NCBI GenBank assembly: GCA_017438975.1
Contig: JAFRUH010000006.1
Span: forward strand, 88,508-152,507
Direction: 5' to 3'
Origin: Bacteroidales bacterium
Lineage (GTDB): Bacteria > Bacteroidota > Bacteroidia > Bacteroidales > UBA932
DNA: 64,000 nucleotides
Numbering within the stretch: the stretch's first letter is position 1; the number at the start of each line of letters is the position of its first letter. The notes under the pieces are model-generated. The model searched no databases. It saw only the letters and a list, made by a program, of their open reading frames with translations, and was not told where the DNA came from. Positions 1 through 10,882 of this stretch are shown here, one piece after another. The translations under genes were made by a program, and so were the position numbers.

Positions 1-533
1 AGGGGTTCCATCAAGGCGGCGATCCCGGTCGGGGACTCTTTCAGGACATCGTGTTTCCGGTACCAGCGGGCGGTGCAGAGGACAACGACGAGCAGCAGCA
101 GGCAGCTCATCATGAGCGAGAGCACGTTCTTCGTGATCGAGATGTCGAAAGGACGCTTCCCGCTGTCCGCCTCGACGATCTTTCCCTTTTCCGGATCGAT
201 CTTCAGGCCCTCGTACACGGCCCCGTGCTCCAGGAGCTTCGAAGAGAAGACGTGCCAGCCCGTAGAGCTGTGGACGATCACGGGAAGATGGAGGACAAGG
301 TGCCGGTCCCCCCATGAGGCGATGTGCCACTCATAGGCGTCGCCGATGTGCTCGAAGATGATTTCAGCAACGTTCAGGTCATTCCCCTCAGCCTCCGTTC
401 CGGAAGGGGATTCCCTCTCTTCCACGTCGCTTTGCGCCCCCGTACGGACAAATGTTCCCGAGAGGGAGTCCCCTTCCGGAACGGACAGTGCCTGGAGAAG
501 CATCAGAAGCGATATGAGGAGAGTCCTGATCAT
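1..533 (-). CDS. atpB: F0F1 ATP synthase subunit a, partial (5' part)
   Basis: This is the proton-channel subunit a of the membrane F0 sector. Only about 177 N-terminal residues lie in the window; the gene runs off the left edge. The translation starts with a short hydrophobic leader and continues with an acidic segment and the motif IIFEHIGDAYEWHI, which is characteristic of the long N-terminal extension of Bacteroidota subunit a. The first membrane helix (about residues 130-150, rich in L and V) follows. The ATG overlaps the atpC stop as ATGA, so the two are translationally coupled. In many Bacteroidota a small extra gene sits between atpC and atpB; none is present here. Confidence 0.88.
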   Translation of the reverse strand, partial: MIRTLLISLLMLLQALSVPEGDSLSGTFVRTGAQSDVEERESPSGTEAEGNDLNVAEIIFEHIGDAYEWHIASWGDRHLVLHLPVIVHSSTGWHVFSSKLLEHGAVYEGLKIDPEKGKIVEADSGKRPFDISITKNVLSLMMSCLLLLVVVLCTARWYRKHDVLKESPTGIAALMEP

Positions 534-775
534 AGTTCGGCACAGACATCCACGCAGTTATTCCGTACTTCGACGAAGCCGGACCGGATCGCGACCGCCT
601 TCCGCTCCGCCCCGTCCTGATAGAGGATCTCCCCTTCTTCGAGGGAGGTGATCAGCGGGGCATGGTCCTGCAGGACCTCGAAAAGGCCCTGCGTGCCCGG
701 CAGCACGACGAGGCTCGTCATCGTGTCGAGCACCTCGCCTTCCGGGGAAAGGATATGGAGACGGATCGGGTCCAT
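530..775 (-). CDS. atpC: F0F1 ATP synthase subunit epsilon (short form)
   Basis: The 81-residue product is the epsilon subunit of the central stalk, which couples gamma-subunit rotation to the catalytic head. It contains only the N-terminal beta-sandwich domain (motifs LHILSPEGEV, GLFEVLQDHAPLI). The C-terminal helical hairpin that inhibits ATP hydrolysis in longer homologues is absent; this short form is usual in Bacteroidota. It starts 3 bases after the atpD stop and overlaps atpB by 4 bases. Confidence 0.95.
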   Translation of the reverse strand: MDPIRLHILSPEGEVLDTMTSLVVLPGTQGLFEVLQDHAPLITSLEEGEILYQDGAERKAVAIRSGFVEVRNNCVDVCAEL

Positions 776-778
776 GGC

Positions 779-2335
<1,557 letters not shown>

Positions 2336-2368
2336 ATCACTTTCTTTTTCTTTGCCAACTGATTTTCC

Positions 2369-2376
2369 TATATTTG
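2369..2376 (+). promoter_or_regulatory. -7 box of the aminotransferase operon promoter
   Basis: TATATTTG matches TAnnTTTG 22 bases before the aminotransferase ATG. A TTTG lies 14 bases upstream, shorter than the usual 19-21, so the -33 element is uncertain. It is divergent from the atp promoter in a 96-base intergenic region. Confidence 0.55.
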
Positions 2377-2398
2377 TAAGGAATGTAACACGATAACT

Positions 2399-3595
2399 AT
2401 GCAACTCTCAAACCGCGCACAGAAGGTTCCTTCCTCTCCTATCCGGAAACTCGTCCCCTTTGCCGACGAAGCCAAGAAAAAAGGCGTCAAGGTCTACCAC
2501 CTCAATATCGGCCAGCCGGACATCAAGACACCCTCCGTCGGCCTCGAGGCCGCCCGGAACTACCGGGCTGACGTGCTCGCCTACAGCCATTCCCAGGGCA
2601 TCGCCCCGCTCCGGAAGAAGATGGCCGAATACTATGACCGTTTCGGAATCCGGCTGGACCCGGACGAGATCATTGTCACGACCGGCGGGTCGGAAGCGCT
2701 CCAGTTCGCCTTCCAGGCCGTCCTGGACCCCGGCGACGAACTGATCCTCACCGATCCCTCCTATGCCAACTACCTCTCTTTCGCAACCGCCTGCGGCGCC
2801 GTCGTCAAAGCAGTCCATACCTCGATCGACGAAGGGTTCCGCCTTCCTCCCGTGGAACGGTTTGAAGAGCTGATCACCCCGAAGACGCGGGCGATCCTCG
2901 TCTGCAACCCGAACAATCCGACCGGCTACCTCTATACCCCCGAGGAGATGCTGCGGATCCGCGATATCGTCCTCAGGCACGGTCTCTTCCTCATCTCCGA
3001 CGAGGTCTACCGCGAGTTCATCTACAACGGAAAACCCTACCTCTCCGCGATGAACCTCGAGGGACTGGAAGAGCACCTGATCATGGTCGATTCCGTCTCG
3101 AAGCGCTATTCCGAGTGCGGGGTCCGCATCGGAACCCTCGTGACCCGCAACAAAGAAATCCGGGCGGCGGTCATGAAATTCGCCCAGGCCCGGCTTTCCC
3201 CTCCGATCTACGGTCAGGTCGTCGCCGCCGCTTCCGTCGATACGCCGGCCTCCTATATGGCCGAGGTCTGGGAGGAATACAAGTCCCGCCGCGATTTCAT
3301 GATCGAGGGACTGAACCGCATCCCGGGCGTCTTCTCCCCGAAACCGGAGGGAGCCTTCTATACCATGGTCCGTCTCCCGGTCGAGGATGCGGAGGAGTTC
3401 TGCAAGTGGTGCCTGACCGATTTCTCCTACGAGGGGGCGACCGTCATGATGGCCCCGGGAGCGGGATTCTATTCCCGGCCCGGTGTCGGAAAGGACGAGG
3501 TTCGGATGGCCTATGTCCTTAACAAGCAAGACCTGGCGAAGGCGCTCGTCGTCCTCGAAAAGGCCCTGGAACAATATAAAACCGTCAAGAAATGA
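2399..3595 (+). CDS. PLP-dependent class I/II aminotransferase, aspartate-type
   Basis: The 398-residue fold-type I aminotransferase transfers amino groups using pyridoxal phosphate in the cytoplasm. Visible signatures are NIGQPDI at 36-42, the NPNNPTG motif at 170-176, the cofactor-contacting DEVY at 201-204, and SVSKRYSECGVR with the Schiff-base lysine at K235. Length and motifs fit the aspC-like aspartate aminotransferases of Bacteroidales, but the amino donor cannot be fixed from sequence. Its stop overlaps the next start by four bases (ATGA), placing it first in an operon with secreted phosphate-ester enzymes to which it has no obvious metabolic link. Confidence 0.92.
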   Translation: MQLSNRAQKVPSSPIRKLVPFADEAKKKGVKVYHLNIGQPDIKTPSVGLEAARNYRADVLAYSHSQGIAPLRKKMAEYYDRFGIRLDPDEIIVTTGGSEALQFAFQAVLDPGDELILTDPSYANYLSFATACGAVVKAVHTSIDEGFRLPPVERFEELITPKTRAILVCNPNNPTGYLYTPEEMLRIRDIVLRHGLFLISDEVYREFIYNGKPYLSAMNLEGLEEHLIMVDSVSKRYSECGVRIGTLVTRNKEIRAAVMKFAQARLSPPIYGQVVAAASVDTPASYMAEVWEEYKSRRDFMIEGLNRIPGVFSPKPEGAFYTMVRLPVEDAEEFCKWCLTDFSYEGATVMMAPGAGFYSRPGVGKDEVRMAYVLNKQDLAKALVVLEKALEQYKTVKK

Positions 3596-4968
3596 AAAGA
3601 AGAGACTTTCTGAAGAGCTCCGCGATCCTCGTCGCGGCCGCTTCGACAAGCGAAATGGCCCATGCGGCGGAAGTCCTCGATCCCGGGAAAGCGAATTCCC
3701 AGGATCCCGAAGAGGCCGAAGGGCCGCTCATCACCTCCGCCCCGATGCTCCAGAATTATGCCGAAACCTCGGTAGGCGTCGCCTTCGGGGTCAGTGCGAT
3801 GGCGAACGGATATGTACTCGTCGGAGAGAAGGAAGACCTTTCCGACGCCCGGAAGTTCCTCTGCGGCGGCTACCGGATGACCGAAATCAGCGACAAGGTC
3901 ATCCAGGTCCGCGTTACCGGCCTCAAACCCGCCACGAAATATTACTACCGGATCGGCGCCGACCGGATCTCCTATCTCGGCGGCTACAAGATGAAGATCC
4001 TCGGGAACGAGGAAGATACGAGGACGTACCACTTCACGACGGCCGGCAAGAAGAGCAAGGCCCATTTCTGCGTGATCAACGACACCCACGCGAAATGGGA
4101 GCCCTTCCGGCTCGTCCTGGACACGGTGGCCGCCCTCTCCCCTTCCTGCGTGATCTGGAACGGGGATGCCTCCAACACCTCGGAGGATGTCGAGACCCAG
4201 AAAATGATTTTCCTGAATCCCAAGATCGAGCGGACGGACTACGCCAGCGAGACCCCCTATCTCTTCTGCCCGGGAAACCACGACTCCCGCGGAATGGCGA
4301 ACCGCCATCTGGAGAAGGTCTGGATGTTCCGCCAGCCCGAAGAAAGGGACTCCCGCGACTGGGACCTCGGGCGAAACTTCGCGGTCCGGATGGGCGACAT
4401 CGCCCTGATCGGGCTTGACACGGCGGAAGACAAGCTGGACACGAATCCCCGCTTCGCCGGCCTTTTCACCAGCGGCCCCTATCGCGAGGCACAGGTCGCC
4501 TGGCTCCGGGACGCCCTCCGGAAACCTGAAATCAAGGAAGCTCCCTACCTGGTCGCATTCTGCCATATCCCGCTGTTCGACCCGAGTCCGACCGCCAATC
4601 CCGGAGACGTCGCTCCGGACGATACCGATCCGCGCTACAAGACCGACTTTGCCGCCTGGCAGCGGACCTGCGCCAGGCTGTGGACCCCGCTCCTGGAAGA
4701 AGCCGGATGCCAGGTTATCATCACGGCCCACCAGCACCGCTACCGCTACGACGCCCCGGACGCAACCCGTTCCTGGGCCCATATCGTCGGCGGCGGCCCT
4801 TCCCTCGGCTATACCGTGACGAAAGAGGGGGAAAAGAAGGACGACCCCGCCCATTTCCCCACCGTCATCGAGGGTTCCGTCCACCGCAGGAAACTCCGCA
4901 TCAAGGTCCACAATGCCCTGACCGGCAAGGTTATCGATACGTTTGACTACGCTCCGCGTAAAAAATAG
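3592..4968 (+). CDS. Tat-exported purple-acid-phosphatase-like metallophosphoesterase
   Basis: The protein (458 aa) begins with a twin-arginine type leader, KRRDFLK, followed by an alanine-rich stretch, indicating export. Residues about 45-150 resemble the fibronectin-type domain of purple acid phosphatases. The catalytic metallophosphoesterase domain follows, with metal-binding motifs NDTH at 163-166, NGD at 190-192, GNHD at 228-231 and AHQHR near residue 380. It should hydrolyse phosphate mono- or diesters in the periplasm. It is coupled to the aminotransferase by ATGA and is followed 12 bases later by a phosphodiester glycosidase, suggesting that the two act in sequence on a phosphorylated glycan. 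The substrate is unknown. Confidence 0.85.
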   Translation: MKRRDFLKSSAILVAAASTSEMAHAAEVLDPGKANSQDPEEAEGPLITSAPMLQNYAETSVGVAFGVSAMANGYVLVGEKEDLSDARKFLCGGYRMTEISDKVIQVRVTGLKPATKYYYRIGADRISYLGGYKMKILGNEEDTRTYHFTTAGKKSKAHFCVINDTHAKWEPFRLVLDTVAALSPSCVIWNGDASNTSEDVETQKMIFLNPKIERTDYASETPYLFCPGNHDSRGMANRHLEKVWMFRQPEERDSRDWDLGRNFAVRMGDIALIGLDTAEDKLDTNPRFAGLFTSGPYREAQVAWLRDALRKPEIKEAPYLVAFCHIPLFDPSPTANPGDVAPDDTDPRYKTDFAAWQRTCARLWTPLLEEAGCQVIITAHQHRYRYDAPDATRSWAHIVGGGPSLGYTVTKEGEKKDDPAHFPTVIEGSVHRRKLRIKVHNALTGKVIDTFDYAPRKK

Positions 4969-4980
4969 ACTCCCAATCCA

Positions 4981-5901
4981 ATGAAAAGAATCCTCTTCCT
5001 CCTCACCGGCGCCCTCCTGACGCTCACGGCCGCAGCCCAGTCGCAGGCCGGCACCCCCGAAGACTCCCTCGCCTTCTTCAACGCATCCTGGCAGATTACC
5101 GACCTCGGCAAGGGCGGCGAGGCCCGCTACGCCTCCATCCCCATGTTCGGCAGCGTCCAGTCCGTCAGCATCGTCAGCTATCCCGCCCGCGCCTTCAAGA
5201 CCTCGATCGTCGAAGGGGAAGGCATGAGCATGGGCGAGACCTTCGTCAAGAAAGGGGTCGCGAACCATGCCATGCATGTCAGCGTCCTCGCCGAAGCGGC
5301 GAAAGCGAAGGCGGCTATCAACGGGAACTATTTCAATACCAGGACTTTCGTCCCTATCTGCTATACCCGGATCGGGCGCAGGGTCTTCTCCCGGACCGTC
5401 GCCAGGGAACTGTTCCGCACCAACGGTGTCATCGTCATCAAGGGCTGCGGGCACAAGATGGACATCTTCACCTGCGACACCCTCAGCTACGACTCCGCCA
5501 CCCGCGGATGGAAGGAAGTCATGGCCGCCGGTCCGATGCTGATGGAGGACGGAAAGGAAGTCCTCTATACCAAGGAGCAGAAAAAGACCACCGAGTCCTT
5601 CTACGACTGGAGGCATCCCCGTTCCCTCTTCGGCTTCACGACCGACGCCAAGGGTCGGGCGGACCGGGTCTATATGATCGTCCTCGACGGGCGGTTCCCG
5701 GGACAGGGTGACGGGGCCAGCATCGCGGAATGCTCCTTCATCTGCCGCATCCTCGGCCTGACCGACGCCATCAACCTCGACGGCGGCGGTTCCTCGACCC
5801 TCTGGACCGACCGGAACGGCGTCATCAATTACCCCTACGACAATAAAACCTGGGACCACAAGGGCGAACGCCGCGTCCCGGACATCCTTATCGCGAAATA
5901 A
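4981..5901 (+). CDS. Secreted phosphodiester glycosidase (NAGPA/DUF2233 domain)
   Basis: A 306-residue protein with a Sec signal peptide ending near residue 23. The rest is a phosphodiester glycosidase domain, the family of the mammalian uncovering enzyme that removes GlcNAc from GlcNAc-1-phospho-6-mannose. Diagnostic segments are AINGNYFNT, MAAGPMLMEDG, IVLDGRFPGQGDG and the C-terminal INLDGGGSSTLW near residue 263. It follows the metallophosphoesterase by 12 bases and precedes the nucleoside kinase by 2, so all are probably one transcript. A second copy of this domain is fused to a phosphatase at 37090-39234. Confidence 0.88.
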   Translation: MKRILFLLTGALLTLTAAAQSQAGTPEDSLAFFNASWQITDLGKGGEARYASIPMFGSVQSVSIVSYPARAFKTSIVEGEGMSMGETFVKKGVANHAMHVSVLAEAAKAKAAINGNYFNTRTFVPICYTRIGRRVFSRTVARELFRTNGVIVIKGCGHKMDIFTCDTLSYDSATRGWKEVMAAGPMLMEDGKEVLYTKEQKKTTESFYDWRHPRSLFGFTTDAKGRADRVYMIVLDGRFPGQGDGASIAECSFICRILGLTDAINLDGGGSSTLWTDRNGVINYPYDNKTWDHKGERRVPDILIAK

Positions 5902-5903
5902 CC

Positions 5904-7574
5904 ATGATCCAGGTCTACTGCAAGAACACGGGCACGACCGAAAGGTTCCAGGAAGGCACCAGCCTCCTGCAGATGCTCGGCGAGTTTTCTTTCGACCAGC
6001 CGTACCCGATTGTCTCCGCCAAGGTCAATCACGTTTCCCAGGGCCTGAAATTCAGGGTCTACCAGAACAAGGACATTGAATTCGTCGACGTGCGCCAGGC
6101 CTGCGGCATGCGGGCCTACTGCCGCTCGCTCTGTTTCCTGCTCTGCAAAGCCGCGGCGGACGTCTTCCCGGAGAGCCGTGTCTTCATGGAACACCCCATC
6201 TCGAACGGCTTTTTCTGCCACCTCAGAAAGGCTGACGGGATGCCGGTCACTCCGGAGGACATCGCGCTCCTCAAGGAGAGGATGCAGGTTATCGTCGAGA
6301 AAAACATCCCCTTCCACCGCTATGATGTCCATACCGAGCAGGCTATCAAGGCCTTCCGGAAGAGCGGGTACGAGGACAAGGTCCGCCTGCTGGAGACCTG
6401 CGGGGAGACCTATTCGGACTATTACACCCTCGGGGATACCGCGGATTATTTCTATGGGAAACTCGTCCCTTCGGCCGGATACCTGACCGTCTGGGACATC
6501 TGCCTCTACCACGACGGCATGCTGCTCCGGGTCCCGGACCGGCACGATCCGTCCCGGCTCGCCCCCTTCATGGACCAGCCCAAGACCTACGGGATGTTCG
6601 CCGAGAACCTGCGGTGGAACATCATCATGGGCCTCAACACCGTCGGAGACGTCAACTACGCCTGCCAGGCCGGTCAGGCGAGCGAGCTGATCCAGGTCGC
6701 GGAAGCCCTGCAGGAAAAGAAGATCGTCCAGATCGCTGAAGAGATCGAACGGCGCTACCGGGCGGAAAACCCCTGCCAGGTCGTCCTTATCACAGGACCG
6801 TCCAGTTCCGGAAAGACGACCTTCTGCAAGCGGCTCAGCATCCAGCTCAAGGCCTGCGGGCTGCGGCCCATCTCGATCTCGACGGACGATTATTTCGTAA
6901 ACCGGCTCGATACGCCCAGGTTCCCGGACGGGAGTTTCGATTTCGACAATTTCGACACGGTCGACCACGCCCTGATGGAGGCGGACATCATGAAGATGAT
7001 CGCCGGGGAGGAGGTCGATGTGCCCGAATTCAACTTTGTCACGGGCCTGAGGGAGTACAACGGGAAGAAGGTCCGGCTCACCCCAGGAAGCATCCTGCTG
7101 ATCGAGGGGATCCACGCCCTCAACCCGGGACTGACCCCCCACATCCCGGACGCCAACAAGTTCAAGATCTTCATCAATACGCTGACGAGCACCCTCCTGG
7201 ACAACCACAACTGGATCCCGACGAGCGACAACCGGCTTCTCCGCCGGATCGTCCGCGACTACAACAAGGGCGCCTTCACGGCCCTCGAGAGCATCAGCCA
7301 GTGGCCGAACGTCCGCCGGAGCGAGGAAGAATGGATCTATCCCTACCAGGAGAACGCCGACGTGATGTTCAATTCCGCCTACCTGATCGAATTCGCCGTG
7401 CTGAGGAACCACGCGGAACCGATCCTCCGCAGCGTCCCGAAGAACTGCCCGGAATACAGCGAGGCGCACCGCCTGCTGCGTTTCATCAGCTACTTCACGC
7501 CGGTGCCGGACAAGGAAATACCGCCGACTTCCCTCCTCAGGGAGTTCCTCGGCGGCTCCAGTTTCAAATATTGA
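5904..7574 (+). CDS. Nucleoside (uridine) kinase with N-terminal TGS/ThrRS-like region
   Basis: A 556-residue cytoplasmic protein. Residues about 1-60 look like a TGS domain and about 60-250 like the second additional domain of threonyl-tRNA synthetase. The C-terminal half is a phosphoribulokinase/uridine kinase domain with the P-loop GPSSSGKTTFCK near residue 299 and the substrate segment STDDYFVNR. The architecture is common in Bacteroidales and Clostridia and is annotated as nucleoside kinase; the natural substrate is not certain. It starts 2 bases after the glycosidase stop and ends 3 bases before the convergent rhamnosidase gene. Confidence 0.88.
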   Translation: MIQVYCKNTGTTERFQEGTSLLQMLGEFSFDQPYPIVSAKVNHVSQGLKFRVYQNKDIEFVDVRQACGMRAYCRSLCFLLCKAAADVFPESRVFMEHPISNGFFCHLRKADGMPVTPEDIALLKERMQVIVEKNIPFHRYDVHTEQAIKAFRKSGYEDKVRLLETCGETYSDYYTLGDTADYFYGKLVPSAGYLTVWDICLYHDGMLLRVPDRHDPSRLAPFMDQPKTYGMFAENLRWNIIMGLNTVGDVNYACQAGQASELIQVAEALQEKKIVQIAEEIERRYRAENPCQVVLITGPSSSGKTTFCKRLSIQLKACGLRPISISTDDYFVNRLDTPRFPDGSFDFDNFDTVDHALMEADIMKMIAGEEVDVPEFNFVTGLREYNGKKVRLTPGSILLIEGIHALNPGLTPHIPDANKFKIFINTLTSTLLDNHNWIPTSDNRLLRRIVRDYNKGAFTALESISQWPNVRRSEEEWIYPYQENADVMFNSAYLIEFAVLRNHAEPILRSVPKNCPEYSEAHRLLRFISYFTPVPDKEIPPTSLLREFLGGSSFKY

Positions 7575-7577
7575 AAG

Positions 7578-10259
7578 CTATTTCAGCTTGACGACGACCG
7601 TATAGGTTCCGGATCCGTATTCCCTGGCTTTCTTCTCGCCGGGAATATGGACGTCGGCGGTCGTATTGGCGGGGATGGTGAATTTCCAGGTCAGTTTGCC
7701 GTCCTGCTTTTTCCAGAAGGACTGGATGGGACCGTAGATGCTGTCATAAGAGCACTTGACATAGTCCAGTTCATCCGGAATCCACGGCTGGAGACGGATC
7801 CTCTTGTAGCCGGGTTCGGCGGGTTTGATGCCGCCCAGGTATTCGAAGTACCAGACCAGGAGATCGCCGAGGATCATGACGTGATTGCCCGAGTTCATCG
7901 CCGGAGCGGCCGTATTGCCGTTCCAGAGCTCCCAGATCGTTGTCGCTCCCTGCTGCGCCATGTAGCCCCAGCTGGGATAGGTCGTATCGGTCGCCATCCG
8001 GACGGCCATGTCGAGGCGGCCGAATTCGGTCAGGGCGCGCATCAGCTGCTGGATGCCGACGACACCGACGCTGACATGGCCGCCGAAGTCTTTCTCGGTC
8101 TTCTCCACGATACGCCCGAAGACCTTCTCCTCGTATCCTTCCGGGACCATCCCGAAATAAAGTGGCAGGATGTTGGCGGTCACGGTATTGTTCGAATAGT
8201 AGCCGAGACGCTTGAAGAAGAACTTGTCATTGAAGGCCTTGCGGGTTAGGGCGGCCTCGTCCTCGAAGTACGCCGCATCCTCCCGGTTGCCGGAGACCAC
8301 GGCGAAACGGGACATCATCTTGCAGAAGCGGTAATAGAACGCCGTGGAAATCAGGGCACCCTCCGTTATGCGGGAAGGATCCTTGGAATGGATCAGCCCG
8401 AGGGACTCCGGGGGCATGCACCAGTCTCCGTAGGTGTCTTTCGTAATGATTCCGTTGTCCCCGTATTTTTCCTTCATATAGCCCATCCAAAGCTTCATCG
8501 CATCATATCCGTCCCTGATCGGACGGGTATCGCCCCAACGCTGCCAGATCATGTCCGCAGTCGTCAGGAAAGCTCCGGGCCAGGTCATATTGTCGCTCCA
8601 CATCTGCCAGTAGGCGGGGCAGACATCCGGAATCTGTCCGGAAGGACGCTGGGTCTCGCGGATGTCCCGGTTCCATTTGGCATAGAGGAGATGGTTGTCA
8701 AATACGTAACTCTCCCCGTAGCATCCGGTCGTGCGGTCTCCGAGCCATCCCATCCGCTCGTCGCGCTGGGGACAGTCGGTCGGCATGCCGCGATAATTGC
8801 CCCGGATTCCCCGGAAGGCGTTTCCGAACACCTCGTTGATCGTAGGGTCCGAAGTCTCGAAGACGCCCGTCGTCGCCATCCGGTCATAGAAGACCTGCCC
8901 CTCGAAATCTTCGGCGACAGGCTCATAGGACAGGCCGGAGACCTCGACGAAACGGAATCCGTGGTAGGTGAAAGTCGGGTGCCAGACGAAATCCCGCCGG
9001 TCGCGGATGACGTACCGGTCGGTCACCTCGGCGTTGCGGAGGTTCTCCGTATAAAGATTCCCGTCCGACTGGAGGGACTCCGAGAACCGGAGCGTAAGGG
9101 TATCTCCGGGAGTGCCGTGGGCCTTGATCTGCAGCCATCCAACCATGTTCTGGCCCATGTCCAGGATGAACCTGTCCCCCTTCCGGGTAACGGAGACCGG
9201 AACGATGCGGTCCTGGATCCGGATGTTCGGATTCGGCTGCGGGGTCAGGGTCCCGATCGGGGCGGAGAAGATGGAGGCGTCCGCCCACTTCCGGTCGTTG
9301 AAGAACGGGTTCGCAAATTCGGGAATCTCCGCCCTGGCGTCATAGAACTCTCCGTCGAATTCGCTGCTGTAGCGGATCGGTCCCTCAGCCGTGCACTTCC
9401 AGGAAGCGTCGGTTCCGATGATATCGGTCTCTCCCCCGTTGTAGGTCACCTCCAGCTGGGCGATCAGTTTCGGAAGGTCATAGTGCTTGATGTCGGGTAT
9501 ACCGTCGTTGGCCCCGAGGCGCATGGACGTATAGCGCCCGCCCCCGAGGACGACGCCGATGGCGTTCCGGCCGGTCGTGACCAGGTCGGTCACGTCATAA
9601 GTGTTGTAATAGACGGTCTTGTCGTATTCGGACAGGGTCGGCGCGAGTACCTCGTCTTCCCCGATCTTCTCTCCGTTCACATAGGCTTTATAGGACCCGA
9701 GGCCGCAGATGTAAAGGGTCGCCCGGACGATTCTCGCATCGATCCGGAACGCTTTCCGGAAATAGCGGGCGGGAATCTTGACATGCCCCTCCAGCCGGTC
9801 GGCTTCGGATGTCGTCCCGATCCAGCTGGCGGTCCATTCCCGGCCGTCGAGAAGACCGACGCGGAAACAGGCGGGGTCGCTTTCCGCCTTGCCGTTGTTC
9901 GTTTTGACGAAGACTTTCCACCAGCATTCATCCCGGCTCCCGAGCGTCTTTCCGGCATAGGGCACGGCGATGCTGCGCCCGGAAGAAATCTTCTTCGAGT
10001 CCCAAAGGTCATAGTTGCCGGAAGCGAGTTTCTCCTCGGAACTCGAAACGACGATCCGGTACTCTTTCTGGACCGTTCCCCCCTTCGTGGAAGAGATCTG
10101 CCAGCCGAAGATGGGTTCCGTGGTACCTACCGTAACCGGACACGGGGCGTATTCCACCGTCACATTACGGACTTCGAGTTTTTCCGCGGCGATCCCGGGG
10201 AGGGCCAGGGTCAGCGCCGCTATACAAGCTATAAATCTATGCATGCCAATCACCTTCAT
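7578..10259 (-). CDS. Secreted alpha-L-rhamnosidase, GH78
   Basis: An 893-residue family 78 glycoside hydrolase that releases terminal L-rhamnose from plant or bacterial polysaccharides. After a signal peptide the order is an N-terminal beta domain (about 25-130, LEVRNVTVEYAPCPV), carbohydrate-binding beta domains, the (alpha/alpha)6 barrel with the catalytic stretch TDCPQRDERMGWLGD near residue 497, and a C-terminal beta domain. The ATG at 10259 gives MKVIG before MHRF; the second ATG at 10244 gives a cleaner signal peptide and may be the true start. It stands alone on the minus strand without SusC/SusD partners. A fragment of a related six-hairpin hydrolase lies at 54872-55354. Confidence 0.93.
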   Translation of the reverse strand: MKVIGMHRFIACIAALTLALPGIAAEKLEVRNVTVEYAPCPVTVGTTEPIFGWQISSTKGGTVQKEYRIVVSSSEEKLASGNYDLWDSKKISSGRSIAVPYAGKTLGSRDECWWKVFVKTNNGKAESDPACFRVGLLDGREWTASWIGTTSEADRLEGHVKIPARYFRKAFRIDARIVRATLYICGLGSYKAYVNGEKIGEDEVLAPTLSEYDKTVYYNTYDVTDLVTTGRNAIGVVLGGGRYTSMRLGANDGIPDIKHYDLPKLIAQLEVTYNGGETDIIGTDASWKCTAEGPIRYSSEFDGEFYDARAEIPEFANPFFNDRKWADASIFSAPIGTLTPQPNPNIRIQDRIVPVSVTRKGDRFILDMGQNMVGWLQIKAHGTPGDTLTLRFSESLQSDGNLYTENLRNAEVTDRYVIRDRRDFVWHPTFTYHGFRFVEVSGLSYEPVAEDFEGQVFYDRMATTGVFETSDPTINEVFGNAFRGIRGNYRGMPTDCPQRDERMGWLGDRTTGCYGESYVFDNHLLYAKWNRDIRETQRPSGQIPDVCPAYWQMWSDNMTWPGAFLTTADMIWQRWGDTRPIRDGYDAMKLWMGYMKEKYGDNGIITKDTYGDWCMPPESLGLIHSKDPSRITEGALISTAFYYRFCKMMSRFAVVSGNREDAAYFEDEAALTRKAFNDKFFFKRLGYYSNNTVTANILPLYFGMVPEGYEEKVFGRIVEKTEKDFGGHVSVGVVGIQQLMRALTEFGRLDMAVRMATDTTYPSWGYMAQQGATTIWELWNGNTAAPAMNSGNHVMILGDLLVWYFEYLGGIKPAEPGYKRIRLQPWIPDELDYVKCSYDSIYGPIQSFWKKQDGKLTWKFTIPANTTADVHIPGEKKAREYGSGTYTVVVKLK

Positions 10260-10289
10260 CGGAAGATACTTTCCGCGAAGTTACGAAAA

Positions 10290-10317
10290 GGCGCCCGGAA
10301 AAACAATTCCGGGCGCC
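10290..10317 (-). terminator. Rho-independent terminator of mscL
   Basis: A perfect 11-bp inverted repeat (GGCGCCCGGAA with TTCCGGGCGCC, 6-base loop) is followed on the minus strand by a TTTT run, 22 bases after the mscL stop. Confidence 0.85.
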
Positions 10318-10338
10318 CAAATCTCAAAAGAGGCCTGT

Positions 10339-10779
10339 TTACTTCTGGTTCTTCAGGAGATCGCGGATTTCCTCGAGTAGGACGACATCGTCCGGTTTCG
10401 GTGCCGGAGCAGCGGGCTCGGCCGGTTCTTCCGGCTTCGCGGCGGCCGCCTTGGCCTTGTTGATAGCCTTGATTACGAGGAAGATACTGAGGGCGACGAG
10501 GAGGAAGTCAACCGTTACCTGGATGAAGTTGCCATAATTGAGGGTAACGGCCTGCTTGACGACTTCGCCGGCCTCGTCGAGTTTCGCGGCGCGGAGGGTG
10601 GCGGAGAGAGTCGTGAAATCGACGTTCCCGATCAGGGCGCCGATCAGCGGCATGATGAGATCATTCACCAGGGAGGAGATGATTTTACCGAACGCACCGC
10701 CGATGACCACACCGACAGCCATGTCAATGACATTGCCTTTCATTGCAAAGTCCTTGAACTCTTTCATTAAACTTGCCAT
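10339..10779 (-). CDS. mscL: Large-conductance mechanosensitive channel MscL
   Basis: A 146-residue inner-membrane channel that opens under membrane tension to release solutes during hypo-osmotic shock. The N-terminal amphipathic helix and first membrane helix read [27 protein letters not shown], of which the [13 protein letters not shown] part is the family hallmark. The second helix is near 88-106, then an Ala/Pro/Glu-rich linker and the C-terminal bundle helix [12 protein letters not shown]. The open frame extends upstream but the extension is not MscL-like, so ATG 10779 is chosen; ATG 10767 is an alternative. A monocistronic unit with its own promoter and terminator. Confidence 0.95.
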   Translation of the reverse strand: MASLMKEFKDFAMKGNVIDMAVGVVIGGAFGKIISSLVNDLIMPLIGALIGNVDFTTLSATLRAAKLDEAGEVVKQAVTLNYGNFIQVTVDFLLVALSIFLVIKAINKAKAAAAKPEEPAEPAAPAPKPDDVVLLEEIRDLLKNQK

Positions 10780-10813
10780 AAATAAGAACGGTTTTAGGGG
10801 TTTGTCTATGTCA

Positions 10814-10821
10814 CAAAGATA
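10814..10821 (-). promoter_or_regulatory. -7 box of the mscL promoter
   Basis: TATCTTTG on the minus strand is a full match to TAnnTTTG, 34 bases before the chosen mscL start. No well-spaced -33 TTTG was found. Confidence 0.6.
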
Positions 10822-10882
10822 TAAAAAAACCTTGCAAATCGGAAAATGAATCCGTAATTTTGAATCACTGATCCTTTTCCAT

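Noticed and set aside
3511-5859. A 782-codon minus-strand open frame
   Set aside because: It is antisense to the phosphoesterase and glycosidase genes, which have signal peptides and motifs; this frame has none.
8388-10463. A 691-codon plus-strand open frame opposite the rhamnosidase
   Set aside because: The opposite strand encodes GH78 with clear catalytic motifs; this frame is composition-driven.
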